A stretch of 64,000 bases of DNA from Colletes latitarsis (taxonomy: Eukaryota > Arthropoda > Insecta > Hymenoptera > Colletidae): contig NW_027488379.1 in the NCBI RefSeq assembly GCF_051014445.1, forward strand, positions 1 through 64,000, in the 5' to 3' direction. Position 1 is the first letter of the stretch; every line of letters begins with the position of its first letter. The notes beneath the pieces are model-generated. The model saw only the letters and a list, made by a program, of their open reading frames with translations. It did not search any database and was not told the DNA's origin. The position numbers were made by a program, and so were the translations under genes. Below, in pieces: positions 1 to 13,195 of this stretch.

Positions 1-2722
1 GGTTTCGATCAAAATTTTAGAGGATAACGCAAGTTAGGTCTGGGATAGGTCTGGGATTTGACCTCATCAGACTCATACTTTCACACACTTCACATACTCC
101 TTGAACAGATCCTGGGTTATTTTCTGGGTTGGATCACATAGTAATGTGGTACCACACTGAAACGGTCGATTAAACCAGGTTTCGATCAATATTTTAGAGG
201 ATAACGCATGTTAGGTCTAGGTTAGGCCTGGGATTTTCACTCATCAGACTCATACTTTCGCATTCTTCACATACTTGTTGAACGGAGCCTGGGTTTTTTC
301 TGGTTTGGATCACGTAGTAATGTGGGACCACACTGAAACAGTCAATAAAACCTGGTTTCGATCAATATTTTAGAGAATAATTCATGTTAGGTCTAGGTTA
401 GGTCTGGGATTTGCTCTCATCAGGCTCATACTTTCGCATTCTTCACATACTTGTTGAACGGATCCTGGGTTTTTTCCGGTTTGGGACCCGTAGTAATGTG
501 GGACCACACTGAAACAATAAATTAAACCTGGTCTTTGTAAATATTTTAGAGGATAACGCATGTTAGGTCTGGGTTAGGTCTAGGATTTGCCCTCATCAGG
601 CTCATACTTTCGCGTCTTTCACATACTTGTTGAACAGATCATGGGTTTTTTCTGGTTTGGGTCACGTAGTAGTGTGATACCACACTGAAGCAGTCGATTA
701 AACCTGGTTTCGATCAATATTTTACAGGATAACGCATGTTAGGTCTAGGTTAGCCCTGGGATTTTCACTCATCAGACTCATACTATCGCATTCTTCACAT
801 ACTTGTTAAACTGATCCTGTGTTTTTTCTGGTTTGGATCAGGTAGTAATGTGGTGCCACACTGAAACAGTCCATTAAACCTAGTTTGGATCAATATTTTA
901 GAGGATAACGCATGTTAGGTCTAGGTTAGCCCTGGGATTTTCACACATCAGACTCATACTTTCGCATTCTTCACATACTTGTTGAACTGATCCTGGGTTT
1001 TTTCTGGTTTGGATCACGTAGTAATGTGGTGCCACACTGAAACAGTCCATTAAACCTGGTTTCCATTAATATCTTAGAGGACAACGCAAGTTAGGTCTAG
1101 GTTTGGCCTGGGATTTTCACTCATCAGGCTCATACTTTCGCATTCTTCACATACTTGTTGAACGGATCCTGGGTTTTTTCTGGTTTGGATCATGTAGTAA
1201 TGTGGTACCACACTGAAACAGTCGATTAAACCTGGTTTCGATCAATATTTTAGAGGATAACGCAAGTTAGGTCTGGGATAGGTCTGGGATTTGCCCTCTT
1301 CAGGCTCATACTTTCGCGTTTTTCACATACTTGTTGAACAGGTCCCGTGTTTTTTCTGGTTTGGATCACGAAGTAGTGTGGTACCACACTGAAACAGTCA
1401 ATTAAACCTGGTTTCCATCAATATCTTAGAGGATAACGCAAGTTAGGTCTAGGTTAGGCCTGGGATTTTCACTCATCAGGCTCATACTTTCGCATTCTTC
1501 ACATACTTGTTGAACGGATCCTGGGTTTTTTCTGGTTTGGATCACGTAGTAATGTGGGACCACACTGAAACAGTCAATTAAACCTGGTTTCGATCAATAT
1601 TTTAGAGAATAATTCATGTTAGGTCTAGGTTAGGTCTGGGATTTGCTCTCGTCAGGCTCATTCTTTCGCATATTTCTCATACTTGGTGGCTAGATCCTGG
1701 GCTTTTTCTGGATTGCATCACGTAGTAATGAAGTACAACACTGAAGCAGTCAATTAAACCTGGTTTCCGTCGATATCTTAGAGGACAACGCAAGCTAGGT
1801 CTGGGATAAGTCTGGGATTTGCCCTCATCAGGCTCATACTTTCGCGTTTTTCACATACTTGTTGAACAGATCCTGGGTTTTTTCTGGTTTGTATCACGTA
1901 GTAGTGTGGTACCACACTGAAACAGTCCATTAAACCTGGTTTGGATCAATATTTTAGAGGATAACGCATGTTAGGTCTAGGTTAGCCCTGGGATTTTCAC
2001 TCATCAGACTCATACTTTCGCATTCTTCACATACTTGTTGAACTGATCCTGGGTTTTTTCTGGTTTGGATCACGTAGTAATGTGGTGCCACACTGAAACA
2101 GTCCATTAAACCTGGTTTCGATCAATATTTTAGAGGATAACGCATGTCAGGTCTAGGTTAGCCCTGGTATTTTCACTCTTCAGACTCATACTTTCGCATT
2201 CTTCACATAGTTGTTGAACAGATCCTGGGTTTTTTCGGGTTTGGATCACGTAGTAGTGTGGTACCACACTGAAACAGTCCATTAAACCTGGTTTGGATCA
2301 ATATTTTAGAGGATAACGCATGTTAGGTCTAGGTTAGGTCTGGGATTTTCACTCATCAGACTCATACTTTCGCGTTCTTCACATACTTGTTGAACGGATC
2401 CTGGGTTTTTTCTGGTTTGGATCACGTAGTAATGTGGGACCACACTGAAACAGTCAATTAAACCTGATTTCGATCAATATTTTAGAGAATAATTCATGTT
2501 AGGTCTAGGTTAGGTCTGGGATTTGCTCTCATCTGGCTTATTCTTTCGCATATTTCTCATACTTGATGGCTAGATCCTGGGCTCTTTCTGGATTGCATCA
2601 CGTAGTAATGAAGTACAACACTGAATCAGTCAATTAAACATGGTTTCCATCAATACCTTAGAGGACAACGCAAGTTAGGTCTGGGATATGTCTAGGATTT
2701 GCCCTCATCAGGCTCATACTTT
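1..2722. repeat. Long-range satellite segment, copy A
   Basis: This 2.72-kb run of about 15.5 monomers matches 54732-57453 at a constant offset of 54731 bases (checked at positions 1 and 2641), so essentially no net indel has accumulated. Scattered single-base differences exist, and one local patch near 1290-1312 carries a different monomer variant from its partner at about 56021-56043. The match stops just after the conserved CTCATACTTTCGC core near 2722. The left end is cut by the window, so the true duplication may be longer. Confidence 0.85.
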
Positions 2723-4220
2723 CGCATATTTCTCATACTTCATGGCTAGATCCTGGGCTGTTTCTGGATTGTATCACGTAGTAATGTGGTACCACGCTGA
2801 AACAGTCAATTAAACCTGGTTTCGATCAATATTTTAGAGGATAACGCAAGTTAGGTCTGGGATAGGTCTGGGATTCGCCCTCATCAGGCTCATACTTTCG
2901 CGTTTTTCACATACTTGTTGAACTGATCCTGGGTTTTTTCTGGTTTGGATCACGTAGCATAGTGGTACCACACTGAAACAGTCGATTAAACCAGGTTTCG
3001 ATCAATATTTTAGAGGATAACGCAAGTTTGGTCTGGGATAGGTCTGGGATTTTCACTCCTCAGACTCATACTTTCGCATTCTTCACATACTCGTTGAACA
3101 GATCCTGGGTCTTTCTGGTTTGGGTCCGGTAGTAATGTGGTACCACACTGAAACAGTCGATTAAACCAGGTTTCGATCAACATTTTTGAGGATAACGCAT
3201 GTTAGGTCTAGGTTAGGCCTGGGACTTTCACTCATCAGACTCATACTTTCGCATTCTTCACATACTTGTTGAACGGATCCAGGGTTTTTTCTGGTTTGGA
3301 TCACGTAGTAATGTGGGACCACACTGAAACAATCAATTAATCCTGGTCTTGATAAATATTTTAGAGGATAACGCATGTTAGGTCTGGGATAGGTCTGGGA
3401 TTTGCCCTCATCATACTCATTCTTTCGCACACTTCACATACTCGTTGAACAGATCCTGGGTTATTTTCTGGTTTGGATCACATAGTAATGTGGTACCACA
3501 CTGAAACAGTCGATTAAACTAGGTTTTGATCAATATTTTCGAGGATAACGCATGTTAGGTCTAGTTTAGGCCTGGGATTTGCCCTCATCAGACTCATTCT
3601 TTCGCATACTTCAAATACTTGTTGAACAGGTCCTGGGTTTTTTTCTGGTTTGGATCGAGTAGTAATGTGGTACCACACTGAAACAGTCGATTAAACCTGG
3701 TTTCGGTCAATATTTTTGAGGATAACGCATGTTAGGTATAGGTTAGGCCGAGGTTTTTCACTCATCAGACTCATACTTTCGCATTCTCCACATACTTGTT
3801 GAACGGATCCTGGGTTTTTACTGGTTTGGATCACGTAGTAATGTGGTACCACACTGAAACATTCAATTAAACCTGACCTTGATAAATATTTTAGAGGATA
3901 ACGCATGTTAGGTTTGGGTTAGGTCTAGGATTTGCCCTCATCAGGCTCATGCTTTCGCATATTTCTGATACTTCATGGCTAGATCCTGGGCTGTTTCTGG
4001 ATTGTGTCACGTAGTAATGTGGTACCACGCTGAAACAGTCAATTAAACCTGGTCTTGATAAATATTTTAGAGGATAACGCTTGTTAGGTCTAGGTTAGCC
4101 CTGGGATTTTCACTCATCAGACTCATACTTTCGCATTCTTCACATACTTGTTGAACAGATACAGGGTTTTTTCTGGTTTGGATCACATAGTAATGTGGTA
4201 CCACACTGAAACAGACGATT
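2723..4220. repeat. Divergent satellite monomers
   Basis: About 8.5 monomers of mixed subtypes. I could not assign them to a clear higher-order repeat inside the window. They include monomers with the CACACTTCACATACTC variant and monomers with the CATACTTCAAATACTTG variant (near 3604) that is the insertion target type further right. No gene seen. Confidence 0.8.
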
Positions 4221-6834
4221 AAACCAGGTTTCGATCAATATTTTTGAGGATAACGCATGTTAGGTCAAGGTTAGGCCGGGGTTTTTCACTCATCACACTC
4301 ATAGTTTCGCATTCTTCACATACTTGTTGAACGGATCCTGGGTTTTTACTGGTTTGGATCACGTAGCAATGAAGTGCAACACTGAAACAGTCAATTAAAT
4401 CTGGTATCCATCAATGTTTTAGAGGACAACGCATGTTAGGTCTAGGTTTGGCCGAGGATTTTCACTCATCAGACTCATACTTTCGCATTCTCCACATACT
4501 TGTTGAACGGATCCTGGGTTTTTACTGGTTTGGATCACGTAGTAATGTGGTACCACACTGAAAGAGTCGATTAAACCTGGTTTCGATCAATATTTTTGAG
4601 GATAACGCATGTTAGGTCTAGGTTAGGCCGAGGATTTTCACTCATCAAACTCATACTTTCGCATTCTCCACATACTTGTTGAACGGATCCTGGGTTTTTA
4701 CTGGTTTGGTTCACGTAGTAATGTGGTACCACACTGAAACATTCAATTAAACCTGGTCTTGATAAATATTTTAGAGGATAGCGCATGTAAGGTTTGGGTT
4801 AGGTCTAGGATTTGCCCTCATCAGGCTCATACTTTCGCATATTTCTCATACTTCATGGCTAGATCCTGGGCTGTTTCTGGATTGTGTCACGTAGTAATGT
4901 GGGACCACACTGAAACAATCAATTAAACCTGGTCTTGATAAATATTTTAGAGGATAACGCATGCTAGGTCTGGGATAGGTCTGGGATTTGCCCTCATCAG
5001 ACTCATACTTTCGCACACATCACATACTCGTTGAACAGATCCTGGTTTATTTTCTGGTTTCGCTCACAGAGTAATGTGGTACCACACTGAAACAGACGAT
5101 TAAACCAGCTTTCGATGAATATTTTTGAGGATAACGCATGTTAGGTCTAGGTTAGGCCGGCGTTTTTCACTCATCACACTCATACTTTCGCATTCTTCAC
5201 ATACTTGTTGAACAGTTGCAGGGTTTGTTCTGGTTTGGTTCACTTAGTTATGTGGTACCACACTGAAACATTCAATTAAACCTGGTCTAGATAAATATTT
5301 TAGAGGATAACGCATGTTAGGTCTGACGATAGGTCTGGGATTTTCACTCATCAGACTCATACTTTCGCATTCTTCACATTTTTGTTGAACGGATCCTGGG
5401 TTTTTACTGGTTTCGATCACGTAGTAATGAAGTGCAACACTGAAACAGTCAATTAAACCAGGTTTCGATCAATATATTTGAGGATAACGCATGTTAGGTC
5501 TGGGTTAGGCCGGGGTTTTTCACTCATCACACTCATACTTTCGCATTCTTCACACACTTGTTGAACGGATCCTGGGTTTATACTGGTTTTGATCACGTAG
5601 TAATGAAGTGCAACACTGAAACAGTCAATTAAACCTGGTTTCCATCAATATTTTAGAGGACAACGCATGTTAGGTCTAGGTTAGGCCGAGGATCTTCACT
5701 CATCAGACTCATACTTTCGTATTCTCCACATACTTGTTGAACGGATCCTGGGTTTTTACTGGTTTGGATCACGTAGTAATGTGGTACCACACTGAAACAG
5801 TCGATTAAACCTGGTTTCGATCAATATTTATGAGGATAACGCATGTTAGGTCTAGGTTAGGCCGACGATTTTCACTTATCAAACTCATACTTTCGCATTC
5901 TCCACGTACTTGTTGAACGGATCCTGGGTTTTTACTGGTTTGGATCACGTAGTAATGTGGTACCACACTGAAACATTCAATTAAACCTGGTCTTGATAAA
6001 TATTTTAGAGGATAACGCATGTTAGGTTTGGGTTAGGTCTAGGATTTGCCCTCATCAGGCTCATACTTTCGCATATTTCTCATACTTCATGGCTAGATCC
6101 TGGGCTGTTTCTGGATTGTGTCACGTAGTAATGTGGGACCACACTGAAACAATCAATTAAACCTGGTCTTGATAAATATTTTAGAGGATAATGCATGTTA
6201 GGTCTGGGATAGGTCTGGGATTTGCCCTCATCAGACTCATACTTTCGCACACATCACATACTCGTTGAACAGATCCTGGGTTATTTTCTGGTTTGGATCA
6301 CATAGTAATGTGGTACCACACTGAAACAGACGATTAAACCAGCTTTCGATCAATATTTTTGAGGATAACGCATGTTAGGTCTAGGTTAGGCCGGCGTTTT
6401 TCACTCATCACACTCATACTTTCGCATTCTTCACATACTTGTTGAACAGATACAGGGTTTTTTCTGGTTTGGTTCACTTAGTTATGTGGTACCACACTGA
6501 AACATTCAATTAAACCTGGTCTAGATAAATATTTTAGAGGATAACGCATGTTAGGTCTGACGATAGGTCTGGGATTTTCACTCATCAGACTCATACTTTC
6601 GCATTCTTCACATACTTGTTGCACGGATCCTGGGTTTTTACTGGTTTGGATCACGTAGTAATGAAGTGCAACACTGAAACAGTCAATTAAACCAGGTTTC
6701 GATCAATATATTTGAGGATAACGCATGTTAGGTCTAGGTTAGGCCGGGGTTTTTCACTCATCACACTCATACTTTCGCATTCTTCACATACTTGTTGAAC
6801 GGATCCTGGGTTTTTACTGGTTTGGATCACATAG
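4221..6834. repeat. 7-monomer higher-order repeat, period 1234 bp, about 2.1 copies
   Basis: The segments 4221-5454 and 5455-6688 align at an offset of 1234 (7 x 176 + 2), checked at 4571/5805, 4741/5975, 5041/6275, 5221/6455 and 5461/6695. A third partial copy continues to about 6834 before a different monomer variant takes over. Copies carry scattered substitutions, so this is an older or less homogenised duplication than the 1938-bp block. No gene seen. Confidence 0.8.
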
Positions 6835-9800
6835 TAATGTGGTACCACACTGAAACAGACGATTAAACCAGCTTTCGATCAATATTTTTGAGGACAACGC
6901 ATGTTAGGTCTAGGTTAGGCCGACGTTTTTCACTCATCACACTCATACTTTCGCATTCTTCATATACTTGTTGAACAGATACAGGGTTTTTTCTGGTTTG
7001 GTTCACGTAGTAATGTGGTACCACACTGGAACATTCAATTAAACCTGGTCTTGATAAATATTTTAGAGGATAACGCATGTTAGGTCTGACGATAGGTCTG
7101 GGATTTTCACTCATCAGACTCATACTTTCGCATTCTTCACATATTTGTTGAACGGATCCTGGGTTTTTTCTGGTTTGGATCACGTAGTAATGTGGGACCA
7201 CACTGAAACAATCAATTAAACCTGTTCTTGATAAATATATTAGAGGATAACGCATGTTAGGTCTGGGTTAGGTCTAGGATTTGCCATCGTCAGGCTCATA
7301 CTTTCGCATATTTCTCATATTTCATGGCTAGATCCTGGGCTATTTCTGGATTGGATCACGTAGTAATGTGGTACCACACTGAAACAGTCGATTAAACCAG
7401 GTTTCTATCAATATTTTTGAGGATAACGCAAGTTAGGTCTGGGATAGGTCTGGGATTTGCCCTCATCAGGCTCATACTTTCGCACACTTCACATACTCCT
7501 TGACAAGGTCCTGGGTTTTTTTCTGGTTTGGATCACGTAGTAATGTGGTACCACACTGAAACAGTCGATTAAGCCTGGTTTCGATTAATATTTCTGAGGA
7601 TAACGCATGTTAGGTCTGAGATAGGTCTGGGATTTGCCCTCATCAGGCTCATACTTTCGCGATTTTCACATACTTATTGAACAGATCCTGGGTTTTTTCT
7701 GGTTTGGATCAGGTAGTAATGTGGGACCACACTGAAACAATCAATTAAACCTGGTTTCGATCAATATTTTAGAGGACAACGCATGTTAGGTCTAGGTTAG
7801 GCCTGGGATTTGCCCACATCAGGCTCATACTTTCGCATATTTCTCATACTTCATGGCTAGATCCGGGGCTGTTTCTGGATTGGATCACGTAGTAATGTGG
7901 TACCACACTGAAACAGTCAATTAAACCTGGTTTCGATCAATATTTTTGAGGTTAACGCAAGTTAGGTCTGGGATAGGTCTGGGATTTGCCCTCATCAGGC
8001 TCATACTTTCGAGTTTTTCACATACTTGTTGAACTGATCCTGGGTTTTTTCTGGTTTGGATCACGTAGCAATGTGGTACCACACTGAAACAGTCGACTAA
8101 ACCTGGTTTCGATCAATATTTTAGAGGATAACGCAAGTTCGGTCTGGGATAGGTCTGGGATTTGCCCTCATCAGGCTCATACTTTCGCGATTTTCACATA
8201 CTTGTTGTACAGATCCTGGGTTTTTTCTGGTTTGGATCAGGTAGTAATGTGGGACCACACCGAAACAATCAATTAAACCTGGTTTGGATCAATATTTTAG
8301 AGGATAACGCATGTTAGGTCTAGGTTAGGTCTGGGATTTTCACTCATCAGACTCATACTTTGGCATTCTTCACATACTTGTTGAACGGATCCTGGGTTTT
8401 TTCTGATTTGGATCGCGTAGTAATGTGGGTCCACACTGAAACAATCAATTAAACCTGGTCATGGTAAATATTTTAGAGGATAACGCATGTTAGGTCTGGG
8501 TTAGGTCTAGGCTTTGCCCCCATCAGGCTCATACTTTCGCATATTTCTCATACTTCATGGCTGGATCCTGGGCTATTTCTGGATTGGACCACGTAGTAAT
8601 GTGGTACCACACTGAAACAGTCAATTAAACCTGGTTTTGATCAATATTTTAGAGAATAATCCATGTTAGGTCTAGGTTAGGTCTGGGATTTGCTCTCATC
8701 AGCCTCATTCTTTCGCATATTTCTCATACTTGATGGATAGATCCTGGGCTTTTTCTGGATTGCATCACGTAGTAAGGAAGTACAACACTGAAACAGACAA
8801 TTAAACCTGGTTTCCATCAATATTTTAGAGGACCACGCATGTTAGGTCTAGGTTAGGCCTGGGATTTGCCCTCATCAGGCTCATACTTTCGCGTTTGTCA
8901 CATACTTGTTGAACGGAACCTGGGTTTTTTCTGGTTTGCATCACGTAGTAATGTGGGACCACACTGTAACAATCAATGGAACCTGGTCTTGATAAATATT
9001 TTAGAGAATAATTCATGTTAGGTCTAGGTTAGGTCTGGGATTTGCTCTCATCAGGCTCATTCTTTCGCATATTTCTCATACTTGATGGCTAGATCCTGGA
9101 GTTTTTCTGGATTGCATCACGTAGTAATGTGGTACCACACTGAAACAGTCAATTAAACCTGGTTTCCATCAATATTATAGAGGATAACGCAAGTTTGGTC
9201 TGGGATTTGCCCTCATGAGGCTCATACTTACACGTTTATCACATACTTGTTGAACAGATTCTGGGTTTTTTCTGGTTTGGGTCACGTAGTAATGTGGTAC
9301 CACACTGAAACAGTCGATTAAACCAGGTTTCGATCAATAATTTTGAGGATAACGCATGTTAGGTCTAGGCTAGGCCTGGGATTTTCACTCATCAGACTCA
9401 TACATTCGCATTCTTCACATACTTGTTGAACGGATCCTGGGTTTTTTCTGGTTTGGATCACGTAGAAATGTGGGGCCACACTGAAACAATCAATTAAACC
9501 TGGTCATGGTAAATATTTTAGAGGATAACGCATGTTAGGTCTGGGTTAGGTCTAGGCTTTGCCCTCGTCAGGCTCATACTTTCGCATGTTTCTCATACTT
9601 CAAGGCTAGATCCTGGGCTATTTCTGGACTGGATCACGTAGTAATGTGGTACCACACTGAAACAGTCAATTAAACCTGGTTTCGATCACTATTTTAGAGG
9701 ATAACGCATGTTAGGTTTGGGTTAGGTCTAGGATTTGCCCTCATCAGGCTCATACTTTCGCATATTTCTCATACTCCATGGCTAGATCCTGGGCTGTTTC

Positions 9801-11280
9801 TGGATTGTATCACGTAGTAATGTGGTACCACGCTGCAACAGTCAATTAAACCTGGTTTCGATCAATATTTTAGAGGATAACGCATGTTAGGTTTGGGTTA
9901 GGTCTAGGATTTGCCCTCATCAGGCTCATACTTTCGCATATTTCTCATACTTCATGGCTAGATCCTGGGCTGTTTCTGGATTGTGTCAGGTAGTAATGTG
10001 GGACCACACTGAAACAATCAATTAAACCTGGTCTTGATAAATATTTTAGAGGATAATGCATGTTAGGTCTGGGATAGGTCTGGGATTTGCCCTCATCAGA
10101 CTCATACTTTCGCACACTTCACATACTCGTTGAACAGATCCTGGGTTATTTTCTGGTTTGGATCACATAGTAATGTGGTACCACACTGAAACAGACGATT
10201 AAACCAGCTTTCGATCAATATTTTTGAGGATAACGCATGTTAGGTCTAGGTTAGGCCGGCGTTTTTCACTCATCACACTCATACTTTCGCATTCTTCACA
10301 TATTTGTTGAACGGATCCTGGGTTTTTTCTGGTTTGGATCACGTAGTAATGTGGGACCACACTGAAACAATCAATTAAACCTGGTCTTGATAAATATTTT
10401 AGAGGATAACGCATGTTAGGTCTGGGTTAGGTCTGGGATTTGCCCTCGTCAGGCTCATACTTTCGCATATTTCTCATATTTCATGGCTAGATCCTGGGCT
10501 ATTTCTGGATTGGATCAGGTAGTAATGTGGTACCACACTGAAACAGTCGATTAAACCAGGTTTCTATCAATATTTTTGAGGATAACGCAAGTTAGGTCTG
10601 GGATAGGTTTGGGATTTGCCCTCATCAGGCTCGTACTTTCGCGTTCTTCACATACTTGTTGAACAGATCCTGGGTTTTTTCCGGTTTGGGTCACGTAGTA
10701 GTGTGGTACCACACTGAAACAGACGATTAAACCAGCTTTCGATCAATATTTTTAGGATAACGCATGTTAGGTCTAGGTTAGGCCGGGGATTTTCACTCAT
10801 CAGACTCATACTTTCGCATTCTTCACATACTTGTTGAACGGATCCTGGGTTTTTTCTGGTTTGGATCACGTAGTAATGTGGGACCACACTGAAACAGTCA
10901 ATTAAACCTGGTTTCGATCAATATTTTAGAGGATAACGCATGTTAGGTTTGGGTTAGGTCTAGGATTTGCCCTCATCAGGCTCATACTTTCGCATATTTC
11001 TCATACTTCATGGCTAGATCCTGGGCTGTTTCTGGATTGTGTCAGGTAGTAAAGAGGTACCACACTGAAGCAGTCCATTAAACCTGGTTTGGATCAATAT
11101 TTTAGAGGATAACGCATGTTAGGTTTTGGTTAGGTCTAGGATTTGCCCTCATCAGGCTCATACTTTCGCATATTTCTCATACTTCATGGCTAGATCCTGG
11201 GCTGTTTCTGGATTGTATCACGTAGTAATGTGGTACCACGCTGAAACAGTCAATTAAACCTGGTTTCGATCAATATTTTA
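6835..11280. repeat. Mixed satellite monomers
   Basis: About 25 monomers of several subtypes without a dominant local period that I could establish. Bases about 8.5-9.16 kb have a near-identical partner at about 39.99-40.65 kb at offset 31493, sharing private variants such as GTAAGGAAGTAC and GGACCACGCATG. A one-base-scale indel near 7080 lets the minus-strand satellite ORF run through two monomers (6863-7255), which is an artefact. No gene seen. Confidence 0.8.
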
Positions 11281-13195
11281 GAGGATAACGCAAGTTAGGT
11301 CTGGGATAGGTCTGGGATTTTCACACATCAGACTCATACTTTCGCATTCTTCACATACTTGTTGAACAGATCCCGGGTTTTTTCTGGTTTGGGTCCGGTA
11401 GTAATGTGGTACCACACTGAAACAGTCGATTAAACCAGGTTTCGGTCAATATTTTTGAGGATAACGCATGTTAGGTCTGGGTTAGGTCTAGGATTTGCCC
11501 TCGTCAGGCTCATACTTTCGCATTCTTCCCATACTTGTTAAACGGATCCTGGGTTTTTTCCGGTTTGGATCACGTAGTAATGTGGGACCACACTGAAACA
11601 CTCAATTAAACCTAGTCATGATAAATATTTTAGAGGATAACGCATGTTAGGTCTGGGATAGGTCTGGGATTTGCCCTCACCATACTCATACTTTCGCACA
11701 CTTCACAAACTCGTTGAACAGATCCTGGGTTATTTTCTGGTTTGGATCACATAGTAATGTGGTACCACACTGAAACAGTCGATTAAACCAGGTTTTGATC
11801 AATATTTTTGAGGATAACGCATGTTAGGTCTAGTTTAGGCCTGGGATTTGCCCTCATCAGACTCATACTTTCGCATTCTTCACATACTTGTTGAACAGGT
11901 CCTGGGTTTTTTTCTGGTTTGGATCACGTAGTAATGTGGTACCACACTGAAACAGTCGATTAAACCAGGTTTCGGTCAATATTTTTGAGGATAACGCATG
12001 TTAGGTCAGGGTTAGGTCTAGGATTTGCCCCCATCAGGCTCATACTTTCGCATTCTTCCCATACATGTTAAACGGATCCTGGGTTTTTTCCGGTTTGGAT
12101 CACGTAGTAATGTGGGACCACACTGAAACACTCAATTAAACCTAGTCATGATAAATATTTCAGAGGATAACGCATGTTAGGTCTGGGATAGGTCTGGGAT
12201 TTGCCCTCACCATACTCATACTTTCGCACACTTCACAAACTCGTTGAACAGATCCTGGGTTATTTTCTGGTTTGGATCACATAGTAATGTGGTACCACAC
12301 TGAAACAGTCGATTAAACCAGGTTTTGATCAATATTTTTGAGGATAACGCATGTTAGGTCTAGTTTAGGCCTGGGATTTGCCCTCATCAGACTCATACTT
12401 TCGCATACATCAAATACTTGTTGAACAGGTCCTGGGTTTTTTTCTGGTTTGGATCACGTAGTAATGTGGTACCACACTGAAACAGTCGATTAAACCTGGT
12501 TTCGATCAATATTTTAGAGGATAACGCAAGTTAGGTCTGGGATAGGTCTGGGATTTTCACACATCAGACTCATACTTTCGCATTCTTCACATACTTGTTG
12601 AACAGATCCCGGGTTTTTTCTGGTTTGGGTCCGGTAGTAATGTGGTACCACACTGAAACAGTCGATTAAACCAGGTTTCGGTCAATATTTTTGAGGATAA
12701 CGCATGTTAGGTCTGGGTTAGGTCTAGGATTTGCCCTCGTCAGGCTCATACTTTCGCATTCTTCCCATACTTGTTAAACGGATCCTGGGTTTTTTCCGGT
12801 TTGTATCACGTAGTAATGTGGGACCACACTGAAACACTCAATTAAACCTAGTCATGATAAATATTTCAGAGGATAACGCATGTTAGGTCTGGGATAGGTC
12901 TGGGATTTGCCCTCACCATACTCATACTTTCGCACACTTCACAAACTCGTTGAACAGATCCTGGGTTATTTTCTGGTTTGGATCACATAGTAATGTGGTA
13001 CCACACTGAAACAGTCGATTAAACCAGGTTTTGATCAATATTTTTGAGGATAACGCATGTTAGGTCTAGTTTAGGCCTGGGATTTGCCCTCATCAGACTC
13101 ATACTTTCGCATACATCAAATACTTGTTGAACAGGTCCTGGGTTTTTTTCTGGTTTGGATCACGTAGTAATGTGGTACCACACTGAAACAGTCGA
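11280..13195. repeat. Nested 3-mer and 4-mer higher-order repeat (530, 706 and 1236 bp)
   Basis: Sequence from about 11372 recurs at 12607 (offset 1236, seven monomers). Within this, the word GTCTGGGATAGG followed by a CTCACCATACTC variant occurs at 11651, 12181 and 12887, offsets 530 and 706, equal to three and four monomers. The block is therefore a 7-mer that already contains a 3-mer duplication. The private variants CTCACCATACTC and TTCACAAACTCG mark it. The match ends near 13195, where the next monomers belong to the 11-mer family. Confidence 0.75.
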
